Below, in pieces: positions 8,988-16,434 of a stretch of DNA of 38,789 bases (position 1 is its first letter; each line of letters opens with the position of its first letter). A program made the translations under genes and the position numbers. The stretch is from Lysobacteraceae bacterium (GTDB taxonomy: Bacteria; Pseudomonadota; Gammaproteobacteria; Xanthomonadales; Xanthomonadaceae), in contig JAISFF010000050.1 in NCBI GenBank assembly GCA_031263725.1, positions 1-38,789 of the forward strand, given 5' to 3'. The notes beneath the pieces are model-generated. The model did not search any database and was not told where the DNA came from. It saw only the letters and a program-made list of their open reading frames with translations.

Positions 8988-9032
8988 GCAAATAATGCCG
9001 ATGCCGGTAATCATGGTGATGGTGCCGGACAT
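8961..9032 (-). CDS. thrL: thr operon leader peptide (Thr/Ile-rich)
   Basis: This 23-residue peptide contains TITMITGIGII, with three Thr and five Ile codons in its first 14 codons. That is the composition expected of a threonine operon leader: the E. coli peptide is likewise a Thr/Ile run, because Ile is made from Thr. It ends in TAA 86 bases before thrA and sits upstream of the mutually exclusive hairpins. The ribosome-binding site is weak. An in-frame GTG five codons upstream (9047) is another possible start. Its role is to sense charged tRNA-Thr and tRNA-Ile by ribosome pausing, not to make a functional protein. The peptide itself is not obviously homologous to a known one. Confidence 0.7.
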   Translation of the reverse strand: MSGTITMITGIGIICPVRSVVFV

Positions 9033-9553
9033 GCAGCCACGCACACGCCTGTCCCCCAAGGCCCCCTGGGACGAACGACGGACGTTGGCGGCTGGATCTG
9101 GCATGACCGGGCAAGGGGACACGATTTGCCCCCGTCCTGTCAAGTCCCGGACGATTCCGCGACACGGATTCGAGCCTGAACGCATGCCCGCTTCATCCAC
9201 GCGGGCACACCGCCTTTGGACGAATTGTCCCCACCTCCCTGCTGTCCGGGTGACATGTGTCACGCGCAATGGAGGAGGTACTGGAGATGAGAACGAGAAG
9301 AAAACAATGCCTGATCGATTACTGCATGTAGGCAAGAATGATTCGCCTGTGGACGCCGCCGATGCGATGAAGCTGATCGCCGACCGCGGATTCGCATTGA
9401 ACGTGGTCAACTCTTCGCGATGCGACACGAACGCGGATTCGGGACGGAAACCGGAATCTTCGTTCCGAACCGCAACCCCGACTACGGAATACATCGGCCG
9501 AACGTGGCTGACCCATCATCGACGCGGAGCCGACACGCCATCCAGGCCGGAAA
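9033..9553. other. Gene-free stretch upstream of the thr leader
   Basis: About 520 bases between the thr leader and tRNA-Arg hold no recognisable gene. On the minus strand a perfect TTGACA (9138-9143) could be a -35 box for the thr operon, but I see no good -10 at the usual spacing. A plus-strand frame starting at 9307 runs on through the complement of the tRNA, which makes it an unlikely gene. Confidence 0.5.
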
Positions 9554-9630
9554 TGGCGACCCCGACACGATTCGAACGTGTGACCTCACCCTTAGGAGGG
9601 GTGCGCTCTATCCAGCTGAGCTACGGGGCC
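9554..9630 (-). tRNA. tRNA-Arg (anticodon CCT)
   Basis: The minus strand folds as a 77-base tRNA with encoded CCA. Acceptor arm: GGCCCCG pairs with CGGGGTC (one G-U). Anticodon stem ACCC/GGGT encloses the loop CTCCTAA with anticodon CCT. The T arm is ACACG/CGTGT around TTCGAAT. The discriminator base is G. It decodes AGG, a rare codon in GC-rich genomes, so it is probably a low-copy isoacceptor. tRNA-Arg genes are frequent integration sites, but I saw no duplicate of its 3' end in this window. Confidence 0.95.
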
Positions 9631-9847
9631 GCGTGATCGTGCATTATCGCATGATTCCATTTGCGCAGACAGCCGCGCCAACATCCCGCGCGCATCCCCG
9701 CCTGCCAGATTCCGCACCCGATGGCGGTGGCTTCCGCTGGTCTTCCGGAAGCGGCGACGTTCGCCAGCGCATCCGCGATGCCGGACCGGTCCAGATCGCA
9801 TGATCGATGAACGGCACTGCAGCGGAAGCCGATCCATCCGTACATCC

Positions 9848-9989
9848 ATGTCCCCGTCCTCTCTCGCCCCGACCGAACGCTTCAGCGACCGCGTCGCCGA
9901 CTACGGCGGCTCTGTTCGAGCGCAGCACGGTGGACGCCAAGGCGGATTTCGATTACCAGACCCGGATTTTCGTCGAGATGCTGGCCTGA
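9848..9989 (+). pseudogene. Relic of a class I SAM-dependent methyltransferase (both ends kept, middle deleted)
   Basis: From ATG 9848 the frame reads MSPSSLAPTERFSDRVADY, which resembles the start of a widespread methyltransferase family (an RFS-x-RVADY-type N-terminus). Within a few codons, and in another frame, the sequence becomes ALFERSTVDAKADFDYQTR, ending IFVEMLA and TGA at 9989. This resembles the C-terminus of the same family. The central part with the SAM-binding Rossmann fold is absent, and the two ends are out of frame. I read this as an internal deletion of about 200 codons with a frameshift near 9905. The family assignment comes from remembered end motifs, so a homology search is the decisive test. 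Confidence 0.55.
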
Positions 9990-10034
9990 GGCTGTCTCCG
10001 TGGCCGGACATGCCCGGCAAATTGTCCGCGCTCA

Positions 10035-10049
10035 CGCCATAATATGGCG
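10035..10049. promoter_or_regulatory. Perfect 7-1-7 palindrome upstream of pyrD
   Basis: CGCCATA-A-TATGGCG is a perfect inverted repeat with a one-base centre, 95 bases before the pyrD start. It contains a -10-like CATAAT. It could be an operator or a short hairpin near the transcription start. No regulator is identified. Confidence 0.4.
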
Positions 10050-10143
10050 GTCATGGCGCCTGTCCGGGTCATGTTTCCATCATTGCCATGCCCCTGGACC
10101 CCGCCATCTTGGCGGAACCGGCATGGCCTCTTTGCGATGAGCC

Positions 10144-11205
10144 ATGCAGCATCTTTTCCAGTATCTGCTTACCCGCCTGCCCCCCGAACGCGCCCACACG
10201 CTCGGCCTACGACTGATGGACATGGCCTACAGCACCGGCACGCTGTCGCTGATCTCGTCCAAGATCAAGCCGATGCCGGTCAAGACGCTGGGCCTGACCT
10301 TCCCCAATCCGGTGGGACTGGCGGCGGGCCTGGACAAGAACGGCCGCCACATCGATGCGCTTTTCGGCCTGGGCTTCGGTTTCGTCGAAGTCGGCACGGT
10401 CACGCCGCGTGCGCAGCCGGGCAACCCGCAACCGCGCCTGTTCCGCCTGCGGGAAGAGCGTGCCGTCATCAACCGCATGGGCTTCAACAATGACGGCGTC
10501 GACGCGCTGGTAAAGAACATCAAGCGCGCCAAGCGCAAGCGCGACGGCCTGCTGGGCATCAACATCGGCAGGAACAAGGACACGCCCAACAAGGACGCCT
10601 TGTCGGACTATCTGTATTGTTTGGAACGTGTCCTGCCGCTGGCCGATTACGTCACGGTCAATATTTCCTCGCCCAATACCGCCGGCCTGCGCGAGCTGCA
10701 GCAGGAAGACGCGCTCCGGCACCTGGTCGGCAACCTGCGCGAAGCACAGGAAAAGCTGTGCTACCAGCACAAGCGGCATGTGCCGATGCTGATCAAGATC
10801 GCCCCCGATCTGGATATCCAGCAGATCACCTTGATCGCACGCACGTTGTCCGACCTCTCGGTCGATGGCGTGATCGCGACCAATACCACCATCGCCCGCG
10901 CCGGTGTCGAAGGCTCGCCGCACGCCGCCGAGACCGGCGGGCTGTCCGGCGCACCGCTGATGGAACAGTCCACCAATGTGCTGCTGCGCCTGCGTACCCG
11001 TCTGGCCGATTCGATTCCGATCATTGGCGCCGGCGGCATCATGACCGGCGGCGATGCCGCAGCGAAGATGTCGGCAGGCGCGGTAATGGTGCAGTTGTAT
11101 ACCGGCCTGGTCTATCACGGCCCGAAACTCATCAAGGAATGCATCGAAGCCATCCGCCGCCGCCGCGATGCCCCCAGCAGCGGCAAGCCCAAGCATTTCG
11201 CATGA
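10144..11205 (+). CDS. pyrD: Dihydroorotate dehydrogenase (quinone), class 2
   Basis: PyrD oxidises dihydroorotate to orotate in pyrimidine synthesis, passing electrons through FMN to the quinone pool at the inner membrane. The 353-residue protein has the class 2 N-terminal helical extension ([25 protein letters not shown]). It also has the FMN/substrate motifs [13 protein letters not shown] (about 53-65) and [10 protein letters not shown], and [11 protein letters not shown], which holds the catalytic serine. The C-terminal phosphate-binding segment is [13 protein letters not shown]. Length matches class 2 enzymes (about 336-350). The stop overlaps the murB start as ATGA (11202-11205), indicating a two-gene operon. 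Confidence 0.97.
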   Translation: MQHLFQYLLTRLPPERAHTLGLRLMDMAYSTGTLSLISSKIKPMPVKTLGLTFPNPVGLAAGLDKNGRHIDALFGLGFGFVEVGTVTPRAQPGNPQPRLFRLREERAVINRMGFNNDGVDALVKNIKRAKRKRDGLLGINIGRNKDTPNKDALSDYLYCLERVLPLADYVTVNISSPNTAGLRELQQEDALRHLVGNLREAQEKLCYQHKRHVPMLIKIAPDLDIQQITLIARTLSDLSVDGVIATNTTIARAGVEGSPHAAETGGLSGAPLMEQSTNVLLRLRTRLADSIPIIGAGGIMTGGDAAAKMSAGAVMVQLYTGLVYHGPKLIKECIEAIRRRRDAPSSGKPKHFA

Positions 11206-12242
11206 ACCAAGGCTTTCGAACGCAGCGCGATGCACCGCTGCGCGGACGCAACACTTTCGGCGTGACCGCGCACGCACCGTTGTGGATCGAAGTGACCACC
11301 CCCGAAGCACTGGCCGGAGTGCTGACCTGGCCGGAGGTACGCGACGAACCGTTCCTGGTCATCGGCGGTGGCAGCAACATACTGTTCGCCGGCGATCCGC
11401 AAGGCGCAGTCATCAGCCTGCGAGCCCGCGACATCCGCATCGTCGAGCAATCCGATCAACACGCCGTGGTGCGCGCCGATGCCGGTGTGCGATGGCACGA
11501 CCTGGTGCAGTGGACCCTGCGGCAGGGATTGAACGGATTGGAGAACCTGGTACTGATTCCGGGTACCGCCGGTGCCGCCCCGATCCAGAACATCGGCGCC
11601 TATGGGACCGAAGCCGGCGAATTCGTCCATGCGGTCGAATCAATGGACCCAGCCACCGGACGGGTGCGTCGTTTCCGCCAAGCCGAGTGCGATTTCGCCT
11701 ATCGCGACAGCCGTTTCAAGCGCGAAGCCGGCCGCCACCTGATCGTCGCGCTGGAATTGCGCCTGTCGTGGCGACCGCGACTGCGCTTGAACTATGCCGG
11801 CATCGCCCAGGCACTGGAAGCGGCCGGGATCGATTCGCCCAGCGCCCAGGATGTTGCCGATGCAATCGCCGGCATTCGCCGCGCCAAGCTGCCGGATCCG
11901 GAACGGCTCGGCAACGCCGGCAGTTTTTTCAAGAACCCCATCGTTCCCACGGCCGTTGCCGAGGCGCTGCAGGAACGCTTTCCCGATCTCCCGGTTTTCG
12001 CCGCGAACCGCCCGGAGCAGCGCAAGCTGTCGGCCGCCTGGCTGATCGATGCCTGCGGCTGGAAAGGTCATCGCACCGGCGATGCCGGCATCGCGGATTC
12101 GCATGCGCTGGTACTGGTCAATCATGGGCAGGCCAGCGGCGCCGAATTGCTGGACCTGGCGCGCAGGGTCGCCGATTCGGTGCAACAACGCTTCGATGTC
12201 ATGCTGGAACCGGAACTCAGGGTGATAGGTGCCGTCTGGTGA
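11202..12242 (+). CDS. murB: UDP-N-acetylenolpyruvoylglucosamine reductase
   Basis: MurB reduces UDP-GlcNAc-enolpyruvate to UDP-MurNAc using FAD and NADPH, a committed step of peptidoglycan precursor synthesis. The start is the ATG at 11202 overlapping the pyrD stop; the frame is open upstream inside pyrD, but that is not coding. The 346-residue protein shows [15 protein letters not shown] (FAD binding), [25 protein letters not shown], and [12 protein letters not shown] with the proton-donating serine. Together with the C-terminal [12 protein letters not shown] and [15 protein letters not shown] these make it the E. coli-type (type I) enzyme. Pairing with pyrD is a plausible cotranscription rather than a functional link. 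Confidence 0.97.
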   Translation: MNQGFRTQRDAPLRGRNTFGVTAHAPLWIEVTTPEALAGVLTWPEVRDEPFLVIGGGSNILFAGDPQGAVISLRARDIRIVEQSDQHAVVRADAGVRWHDLVQWTLRQGLNGLENLVLIPGTAGAAPIQNIGAYGTEAGEFVHAVESMDPATGRVRRFRQAECDFAYRDSRFKREAGRHLIVALELRLSWRPRLRLNYAGIAQALEAAGIDSPSAQDVADAIAGIRRAKLPDPERLGNAGSFFKNPIVPTAVAEALQERFPDLPVFAANRPEQRKLSAAWLIDACGWKGHRTGDAGIADSHALVLVNHGQASGAELLDLARRVADSVQQRFDVMLEPELRVIGAVW

Positions 12243-12372
12243 AACGGATACCGTTCTTGGGCGCCGCCGCCGGGCGCGACTTCCGCAAAAACCGATATCG
12301 CCCCAAGCATGAGCAATCGCCCGGTCACCTGCCTGGCGCCTGGCCCGATGCAGTGGCCGCATTCCCGTACGG

Positions 12373-12561
12373 ATGACGGCCATGACCGAGGCCCATCACC
12401 CGCTGAAGCCGGCCCTGCTGATGGCCGGCAGCGCCGTGTTTTTCAGCCTGATGGCACTGTCGATCCGGCTCGCGTCGGAAATGGTCGTCGCCAGACGAGC
12501 GGCAGCGGAACAGTCTTCCCGCTCCGCGCTCAAGCCTTCGGAAACCCGAATTTCAAACTGA
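12373..12561 (+). pseudogene. Relic of an EamA/DMT-family transporter (first helix plus tail)
   Basis: The 62-codon frame starts with a short polar leader, then PALLMAGSAVFFSLMALSIR, a good match to the first membrane helix of EamA (drug/metabolite) transporters. It jumps directly to VVARRAAAEQSSRSALK and a stop. VVARR followed by a charged tail is typical of the end of the tenth helix in this family. About 220-250 residues would be missing in frame. The transporter assignment of the first part is fair. That the second part is the true C-terminus is inference. A real 62-residue one-helix protein is the alternative, but I see no family for it. Confidence 0.45.
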
Positions 12562-12633
12562 GACACTGCCCCGGATTCGCATGACTTGACCTATGTCATT
12601 TGCGGGTCGACAAGTTCACACGACCATGTCAAT

Positions 12634-12652
12634 CATGAGAATGATTCTTGTT
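12634..12652 (+). promoter_or_regulatory. Fur box upstream of the receptor/globin unit
   Basis: The core TGAGAATGATTCTTG contains the perfect inverted repeat AGAAT-G-ATTCT and fits the gammaproteobacterial Fur pattern. It matches 13 of 15 bases of a second site next to feoA (32891-32905). It lies about 180 bases before the CopD-like gene, in a 267-base stretch with no gene. A TTGACC at about 12591 may be a -35 box. Confidence 0.6.
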
Positions 12653-12828
12653 TCATGGCTTGTTTCACGCCGAACATCACCCGGTTTGCCTTTTCCGGCA
12701 ACCGGTGCGCTGTCTGGCCTGAGCGGCAATCATTCCCGCACCGCAACCGTGTGCATCCATTCATGTGCGCTGCCCGTTCCGCCCTCATCCACGCCCTCTC
12801 ACCTGCCTGCGATACGAGCAAGGCACCC

Positions 12829-13272
12829 ATGAACCACTACACCTTGTTGCTGGTCCTGCATCTGTTCGCCGCGTTCGTCTTTGTCGGCACGGTGTTTTTC
12901 GAGGTACTGATCCTGGAAAACGCGCGCAAGCACGTCCCGCGGAATGCGATGCATCAGATCGAAGTCGCCATCGGCAAGCGCGCATCGCGGCTGATGCCGT
13001 GGGTACTGCTCGTCCTCTACACGAGCGGCCTCGGCATGGCCTGGCAGTATCGCAACCTGTTGGCGCATCCGCTGGACAACAGCTTCGGGCTGATGCTGCT
13101 GATCAAGATCGTGCTCGCGCTCAGCGTATTCGGCCACTTCGTTACCGCAATGACCCTGCGCCGCAAGGGTCGCCTGTTTCCATCCGTATCCAGACGCATT
13201 CATCTGAGCCTCTTCTGCCACATGGTCGGCATCGTGCTGCTGGCCAAGCTGATGTTTCGCCTGTCCTGGTGA
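12829..13272 (+). CDS. Four-helix membrane protein, CopD-like
   Basis: The protein is 147 residues from ATG 12829; the open frame upstream to 12586 lacks coding character and contains the Fur box. Four hydrophobic helices are visible: 5-27, 50-68, 82-106 and 121-142 approximately. Histidines lie within or beside helices (LVLHLFAA near residue 11; FGHFVTAM; RRIHLSLFCHMVG), the pattern of CopD-like or cytochrome b561-like integral membrane proteins that bind haem or copper. The exact family is uncertain. It stands 31 bases before a TonB-dependent receptor and probably opens that operon, downstream of a Fur box. A role in metal or electron transfer linked to uptake is inference. Confidence 0.7.
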   Translation: MNHYTLLLVLHLFAAFVFVGTVFFEVLILENARKHVPRNAMHQIEVAIGKRASRLMPWVLLVLYTSGLGMAWQYRNLLAHPLDNSFGLMLLIKIVLALSVFGHFVTAMTLRRKGRLFPSVSRRIHLSLFCHMVGIVLLAKLMFRLSW

Positions 13273-13303
13273 TTCGTTTCTCCTTCCAGTCGGAGATTTC
13301 AGC

Positions 13304-15433
13304 ATGCCGTTATTCCATATCCATCGCCGCCAGCTCATGCTGGCCATCTCCATCGCCATCTTCAGTGCCCACGCCGTGGCCGGCGATGATGCCAGCCGGC
13401 GCGATCCGGTCGACCTGGATCGTGTCATTACGCTGGGACGCGGCAATTCCACGCCGGTCGCACCGAGGCTCGACGAAGAACGCAAACGCCTCGAACTCGT
13501 CCCTGGCGGCACCAACCTGATCGACCTGCATGACGCCGGACGTCAGGCGACACTGCGCGATGCGCTGGATTATCAGCCTGGCATCCTGCTACAGGAGTTC
13601 TTCGGCGGCATCGACCAGCCGCGCTTGAACATCCGCGGCTCCGGCATCCAGAGCAACCCTCTCAATCGCGGCGTCTTGCTGCTGCAGGACGGACTGCCAT
13701 TGAACGACGCCGACGGCTCCTTCGTGATCGGCCTGCTGGAACAGCGCAACAGCGCCTTCGTCAGCGTGCGCCGCGGCGCCAACGCGATCTCGCCCGGCGC
13801 CACCACGCTGGGCGGCGAGGTCGATTTCTACAGCATGACCGGCGCCGATGAACGCGGCCGCCTGCGCCTGGAAACGGGCAGCGATGGCAAGCGCGGAGGC
13901 CAGACCGCCTGGGGAGGCAGCCGCGACGATCACGACTGGCGACTCAATGCCAGCTACGACAAGAACGACGGCTATCGCCATCATTCCGACGGGGAACGCC
14001 GCTCGGTCCAGTTCAACACCGGCTGGCGCGCGGGCGACAGGTTCAGCAACCGTACCTGGCTGTCGTGGACCGACCTGTTCTTCCACATTCCCAACGTCGT
14101 GCCCAAAGCGCGCGTTCACAGCGATCCACGCGGCGTGCTCGGCGACGGCAATACGCCGCAGGACAATCTGCTCAACGTCTATCGCCGCGACCCGTTGCGC
14201 GATACCCGGCAATGGCGCGTGGCCAACCAGTCCCGATGGGATGGCGAGCGGACCAGCCAGACCTTCGGCCTGTGGTGGCAGCGTACCGACGACCTGTTCA
14301 AGAACCCGACCACGCATTATGTCAGCGACACCGACACCTGGGGCACGCAATGGCAGCTCGCCGGAGAACATGACCGTCTCGACTACCGGCTGGCAGCATC
14401 GTGGACGGCCAGCGATACCGATCGCGACCTCTACGCCAACAATCCGCAGAACGGAACCCGCCTGCAACAGTTCGCCCGGTTCGGCCTGGAAGCCACCAGC
14501 CTCGATCTGATGGCCGGCATCGGCTGGCAGGCCAGCGAACACTGGCGCCTGTTGGCCGAGACCAAGTGGAGCCGCGCCGAACGCGATGCGAGCGATCGCT
14601 CGAACGGTACGCGCCTGGATCAGCGCTACACCCACGCCAGCCCCAGACTCGGCGCGGTCTGGCAGCCGCACGGGAATCTGCGCCTGTTCGCCAACCTGAG
14701 CCGCAGCAACGAAGTGCCGAGCTGGTGGGAAATCGCCAGCGCCAGCGTGCCGGCCGCCAATCCGGCCGGCGCGCAAGCCGGCCTGCTGCGCCTGCGCACG
14801 CAGGCTGCGGACACCCTGGAGATCGGAGCCGGCGGCCGCCTGGGCAGCGGCGAAACCGGCATCAACTGGTCATGGGTCCTGTATCGCAGCCATGTGGACC
14901 ATGAACTGATCGAAATGACCGACGAATACGGCAACCGCACCGGCACCTACAACTACAACGCCGACACCCGCCATCAGGGCATCGAGGCCGGTTTCGACGG
15001 CCTCGTCCCCATCACCGACCAAGGCGCGCTGGAATACCGGCTGGCATGGACCTACAGCGACTTCACCTTCCGCGGCGGGGAGTTTTCCGGCAACCAGATC
15101 GCCGGCGTGCCCAAGCATCTGCTCAGTGCCGAATTGATGTGGCGAAGCGGCGGTTGGCGATTCGGGCCGAATGTGCGCTGGCTGCCCAGCGACACTCCGA
15201 CCGATCACGCCAATACGCGCGAAATTTATCAGGACAGTTATGCTCTGCTGGGCTTCCGCTTCGATTACACGGCGAACGATGGCCGCTGGTCGGTGTTCCT
15301 GCATACCGACAACCTCACCGATCGCCGCTACGCCAGCAGCTATTCGATCCGCAACCGCGCCACTCTGGCCGAACCCGGCTTCCTGCCCGGCGTTGGCCGC
15401 AACGGCACCATCGGCTTCACCTGGCGCTTCTGA
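13304..15433 (+). CDS. TonB-dependent outer-membrane receptor
   Basis: The 709-residue protein has a signal peptide (hydrophobic core LMLAISIAIFSAHAVA, cut before GDD) and a likely TonB box near LDRVITLG. The plug domain runs about 60-175 (TLRDALDYQPGILLQEFFGG, RLNIRGSGIQ, GVLLLQDGLPLNDADG, VRRGANAISPGATTLGGEVD). The remainder is a beta-barrel ending in an outer-membrane C-terminal signature (GTIGFTWRF). There is no N-terminal signalling extension, so no FecI/FecR-type regulation is expected. The organisation resembles FecA-like iron-chelate receptors. The ligand cannot be read from sequence. GGAG precedes the ATG by 8 bases. A Fur box upstream and a globin gene 28 bases downstream suggest iron or haem. 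Confidence 0.92.
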   Translation: MPLFHIHRRQLMLAISIAIFSAHAVAGDDASRRDPVDLDRVITLGRGNSTPVAPRLDEERKRLELVPGGTNLIDLHDAGRQATLRDALDYQPGILLQEFFGGIDQPRLNIRGSGIQSNPLNRGVLLLQDGLPLNDADGSFVIGLLEQRNSAFVSVRRGANAISPGATTLGGEVDFYSMTGADERGRLRLETGSDGKRGGQTAWGGSRDDHDWRLNASYDKNDGYRHHSDGERRSVQFNTGWRAGDRFSNRTWLSWTDLFFHIPNVVPKARVHSDPRGVLGDGNTPQDNLLNVYRRDPLRDTRQWRVANQSRWDGERTSQTFGLWWQRTDDLFKNPTTHYVSDTDTWGTQWQLAGEHDRLDYRLAASWTASDTDRDLYANNPQNGTRLQQFARFGLEATSLDLMAGIGWQASEHWRLLAETKWSRAERDASDRSNGTRLDQRYTHASPRLGAVWQPHGNLRLFANLSRSNEVPSWWEIASASVPAANPAGAQAGLLRLRTQAADTLEIGAGGRLGSGETGINWSWVLYRSHVDHELIEMTDEYGNRTGTYNYNADTRHQGIEAGFDGLVPITDQGALEYRLAWTYSDFTFRGGEFSGNQIAGVPKHLLSAELMWRSGGWRFGPNVRWLPSDTPTDHANTREIYQDSYALLGFRFDYTANDGRWSVFLHTDNLTDRRYASSYSIRNRATLAEPGFLPGVGRNGTIGFTWRF

Positions 15434-15461
15434 TTTCCCTTCCAAACCCGCAACGAGACCC

Positions 15462-15917
15462 ATGATGTCATCCAGCCAGCCAAATCATCCAGTCTCCGCT
15501 TCACCCTGCTGCACCGAAGAAGAAGTGGTGGAACTGGTGAATCGCTTCTACGCCCTGGTCCGCCAGGACCCGGAACTGGGACCGATCTTCGAACAGCGCA
15601 TCGATGACTGGGATGCTCACCTGTCCATTCTGGTGGGCTTCTGGTCCACCCTGCTGCGTGGCACCCGTCGCTTCAACGGCGCGCCGATGCCGAAACACAT
15701 GGCGCTGCCGGGCCTGAATCCGCCGCTGTTCCACCGCTGGCTGGCGCTGTTCGGCCAGATCACCACGGAGTTGGGCAATCCGGCGCTCAAATCCCAGGCC
15801 GATGCGCATGCCAAGTCGATGGCCGAGCGCTTCTGGCAGAGATACCGCGTCCAGGGGTACGACATCCTGAATCCGGCTTTCCCGCCTGCCTCATCGAAAA
15901 GAGAAAAGTCCGCATGA
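15462..15917 (+). CDS. Group III truncated haemoglobin
   Basis: The 151-residue protein has the group III signature: FYALVRQDPELGPIFEQRI at about 29-47, the DWDAHLSILVGFWST segment at 49-63, and MPKHMALPGL with His79 as the expected proximal haem ligand. HRWLALF follows. These single-domain cytosolic globins bind haem and O2 or NO. The function of group III members is largely unsettled (peroxide or NO chemistry, or haem handling). The N-terminal 17 residues with two adjacent cysteines are extra. Two in-frame ATGs (15462, 15465) compete for the start. It is 28 bases after the receptor gene, and its stop overlaps the next gene as ATGA. Confidence 0.93.
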   Translation: MMSSSQPNHPVSASPCCTEEEVVELVNRFYALVRQDPELGPIFEQRIDDWDAHLSILVGFWSTLLRGTRRFNGAPMPKHMALPGLNPPLFHRWLALFGQITTELGNPALKSQADAHAKSMAERFWQRYRVQGYDILNPAFPPASSKREKSA

Positions 15918-16354
15918 ATCCTTTTGCCACGCTCACCCGTCTGGTTTTTGCAGCCGCTTTCGCGGCCACATTTCCGGCCGCCGCCGAATCGCCGCCGCCA
16001 CGACTGTCCGACTTGGCCGGAGCCATCGGCGACAGGGGGCTCGACGAACCGCGCAAGGTCACGATCATCGGCCAGTACGGCGACACCCGCGTGATGCAGC
16101 TCCAGCTCCGGGCCGGCACGGAAATGCCCTCGCATTCGGCACCCGAAGAAGTCCTGGTGATCGTGCTGCAGGGACGCGGGCACTTTGATTTCGATGGCGA
16201 TGTCGTTCCATTGCACGAACGCCAGGTGCTGCACATGAGTCCGGGGGAGCCGCACGCCGTCGTTGCGGAAACCGATCTGGAGCTGTTGCTGGTGCGGATG
16301 GACAACCGCCCCTCCCCGCAGCGGGAACCCGGCACGCCGCATGCTTCGCATTGA
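15914..16354 (+). CDS. Secreted cupin-domain protein
   Basis: The protein has 146 residues. A signal peptide (hydrophobic core LVFAAAFAATFPAAAES) sends it to the periplasm. A single cupin barrel follows, about 55-130: MQLQLRAGTEMPSHSAPEEVLVIV (first cupin motif, His and Glu ligands), then VVPLHERQVLHMSPGEPHAV (second motif, with GEPH). Metal binding is expected from the His and Glu residues, but an enzyme reaction cannot be named. It overlaps the haemoglobin gene by 4 bases, so it is very likely cotranslated with it and expressed under the same Fur-type control as the receptor. Confidence 0.85.
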   Translation: MNPFATLTRLVFAAAFAATFPAAAESPPPRLSDLAGAIGDRGLDEPRKVTIIGQYGDTRVMQLQLRAGTEMPSHSAPEEVLVIVLQGRGHFDFDGDVVPLHERQVLHMSPGEPHAVVAETDLELLLVRMDNRPSPQREPGTPHASH

Positions 16355-16370
16355 GGCCTGGTTCGGCACG

Positions 16371-16399
16371 AAAAAGGGGATGTCCTGACGGACATCCCC
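16371..16399 (-). terminator. Rho-independent terminator of the pirin gene
   Basis: A perfect 10-base stem (16376-16385 with 16390-16399, loop 16386-16389) is followed on the minus strand by five U residues (16371-16375). It lies 36 bases past the pirin stop. On the plus strand there is no U-run, so it serves the minus-strand transcript best. Confidence 0.8.
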
Positions 16400-16412
16400 C
16401 GCATCGATGATT

Positions 16413-16432
16413 CGGACTGGAATTCCAGTCCG
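16413..16432. repeat. 20-base perfect palindrome between convergent genes
   Basis: Positions 16413-16432 are a perfect palindrome centred on GGAATTCC, 2 bases from the pirin stop codon. It has no U-run. It may help end or stabilise the convergent transcripts, or be a protein-binding site. Confidence 0.5.
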
Positions 16433-16434
16433 GT

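Noticed and set aside
8878..9636. Plus-strand frame over the thr leader, with a possible internal start at 9307
   Set aside because: It crosses the attenuator and the complement of tRNA-Arg, so it cannot be a full-length gene. The 9307 start has a weak AGAAG but no recognisable product.
12586..12828. N-terminal extension of the CopD-like gene
   Set aside because: The extra 81 codons contain the Fur box and lack membrane or coding character. ATG 12829 starts the first helix directly.
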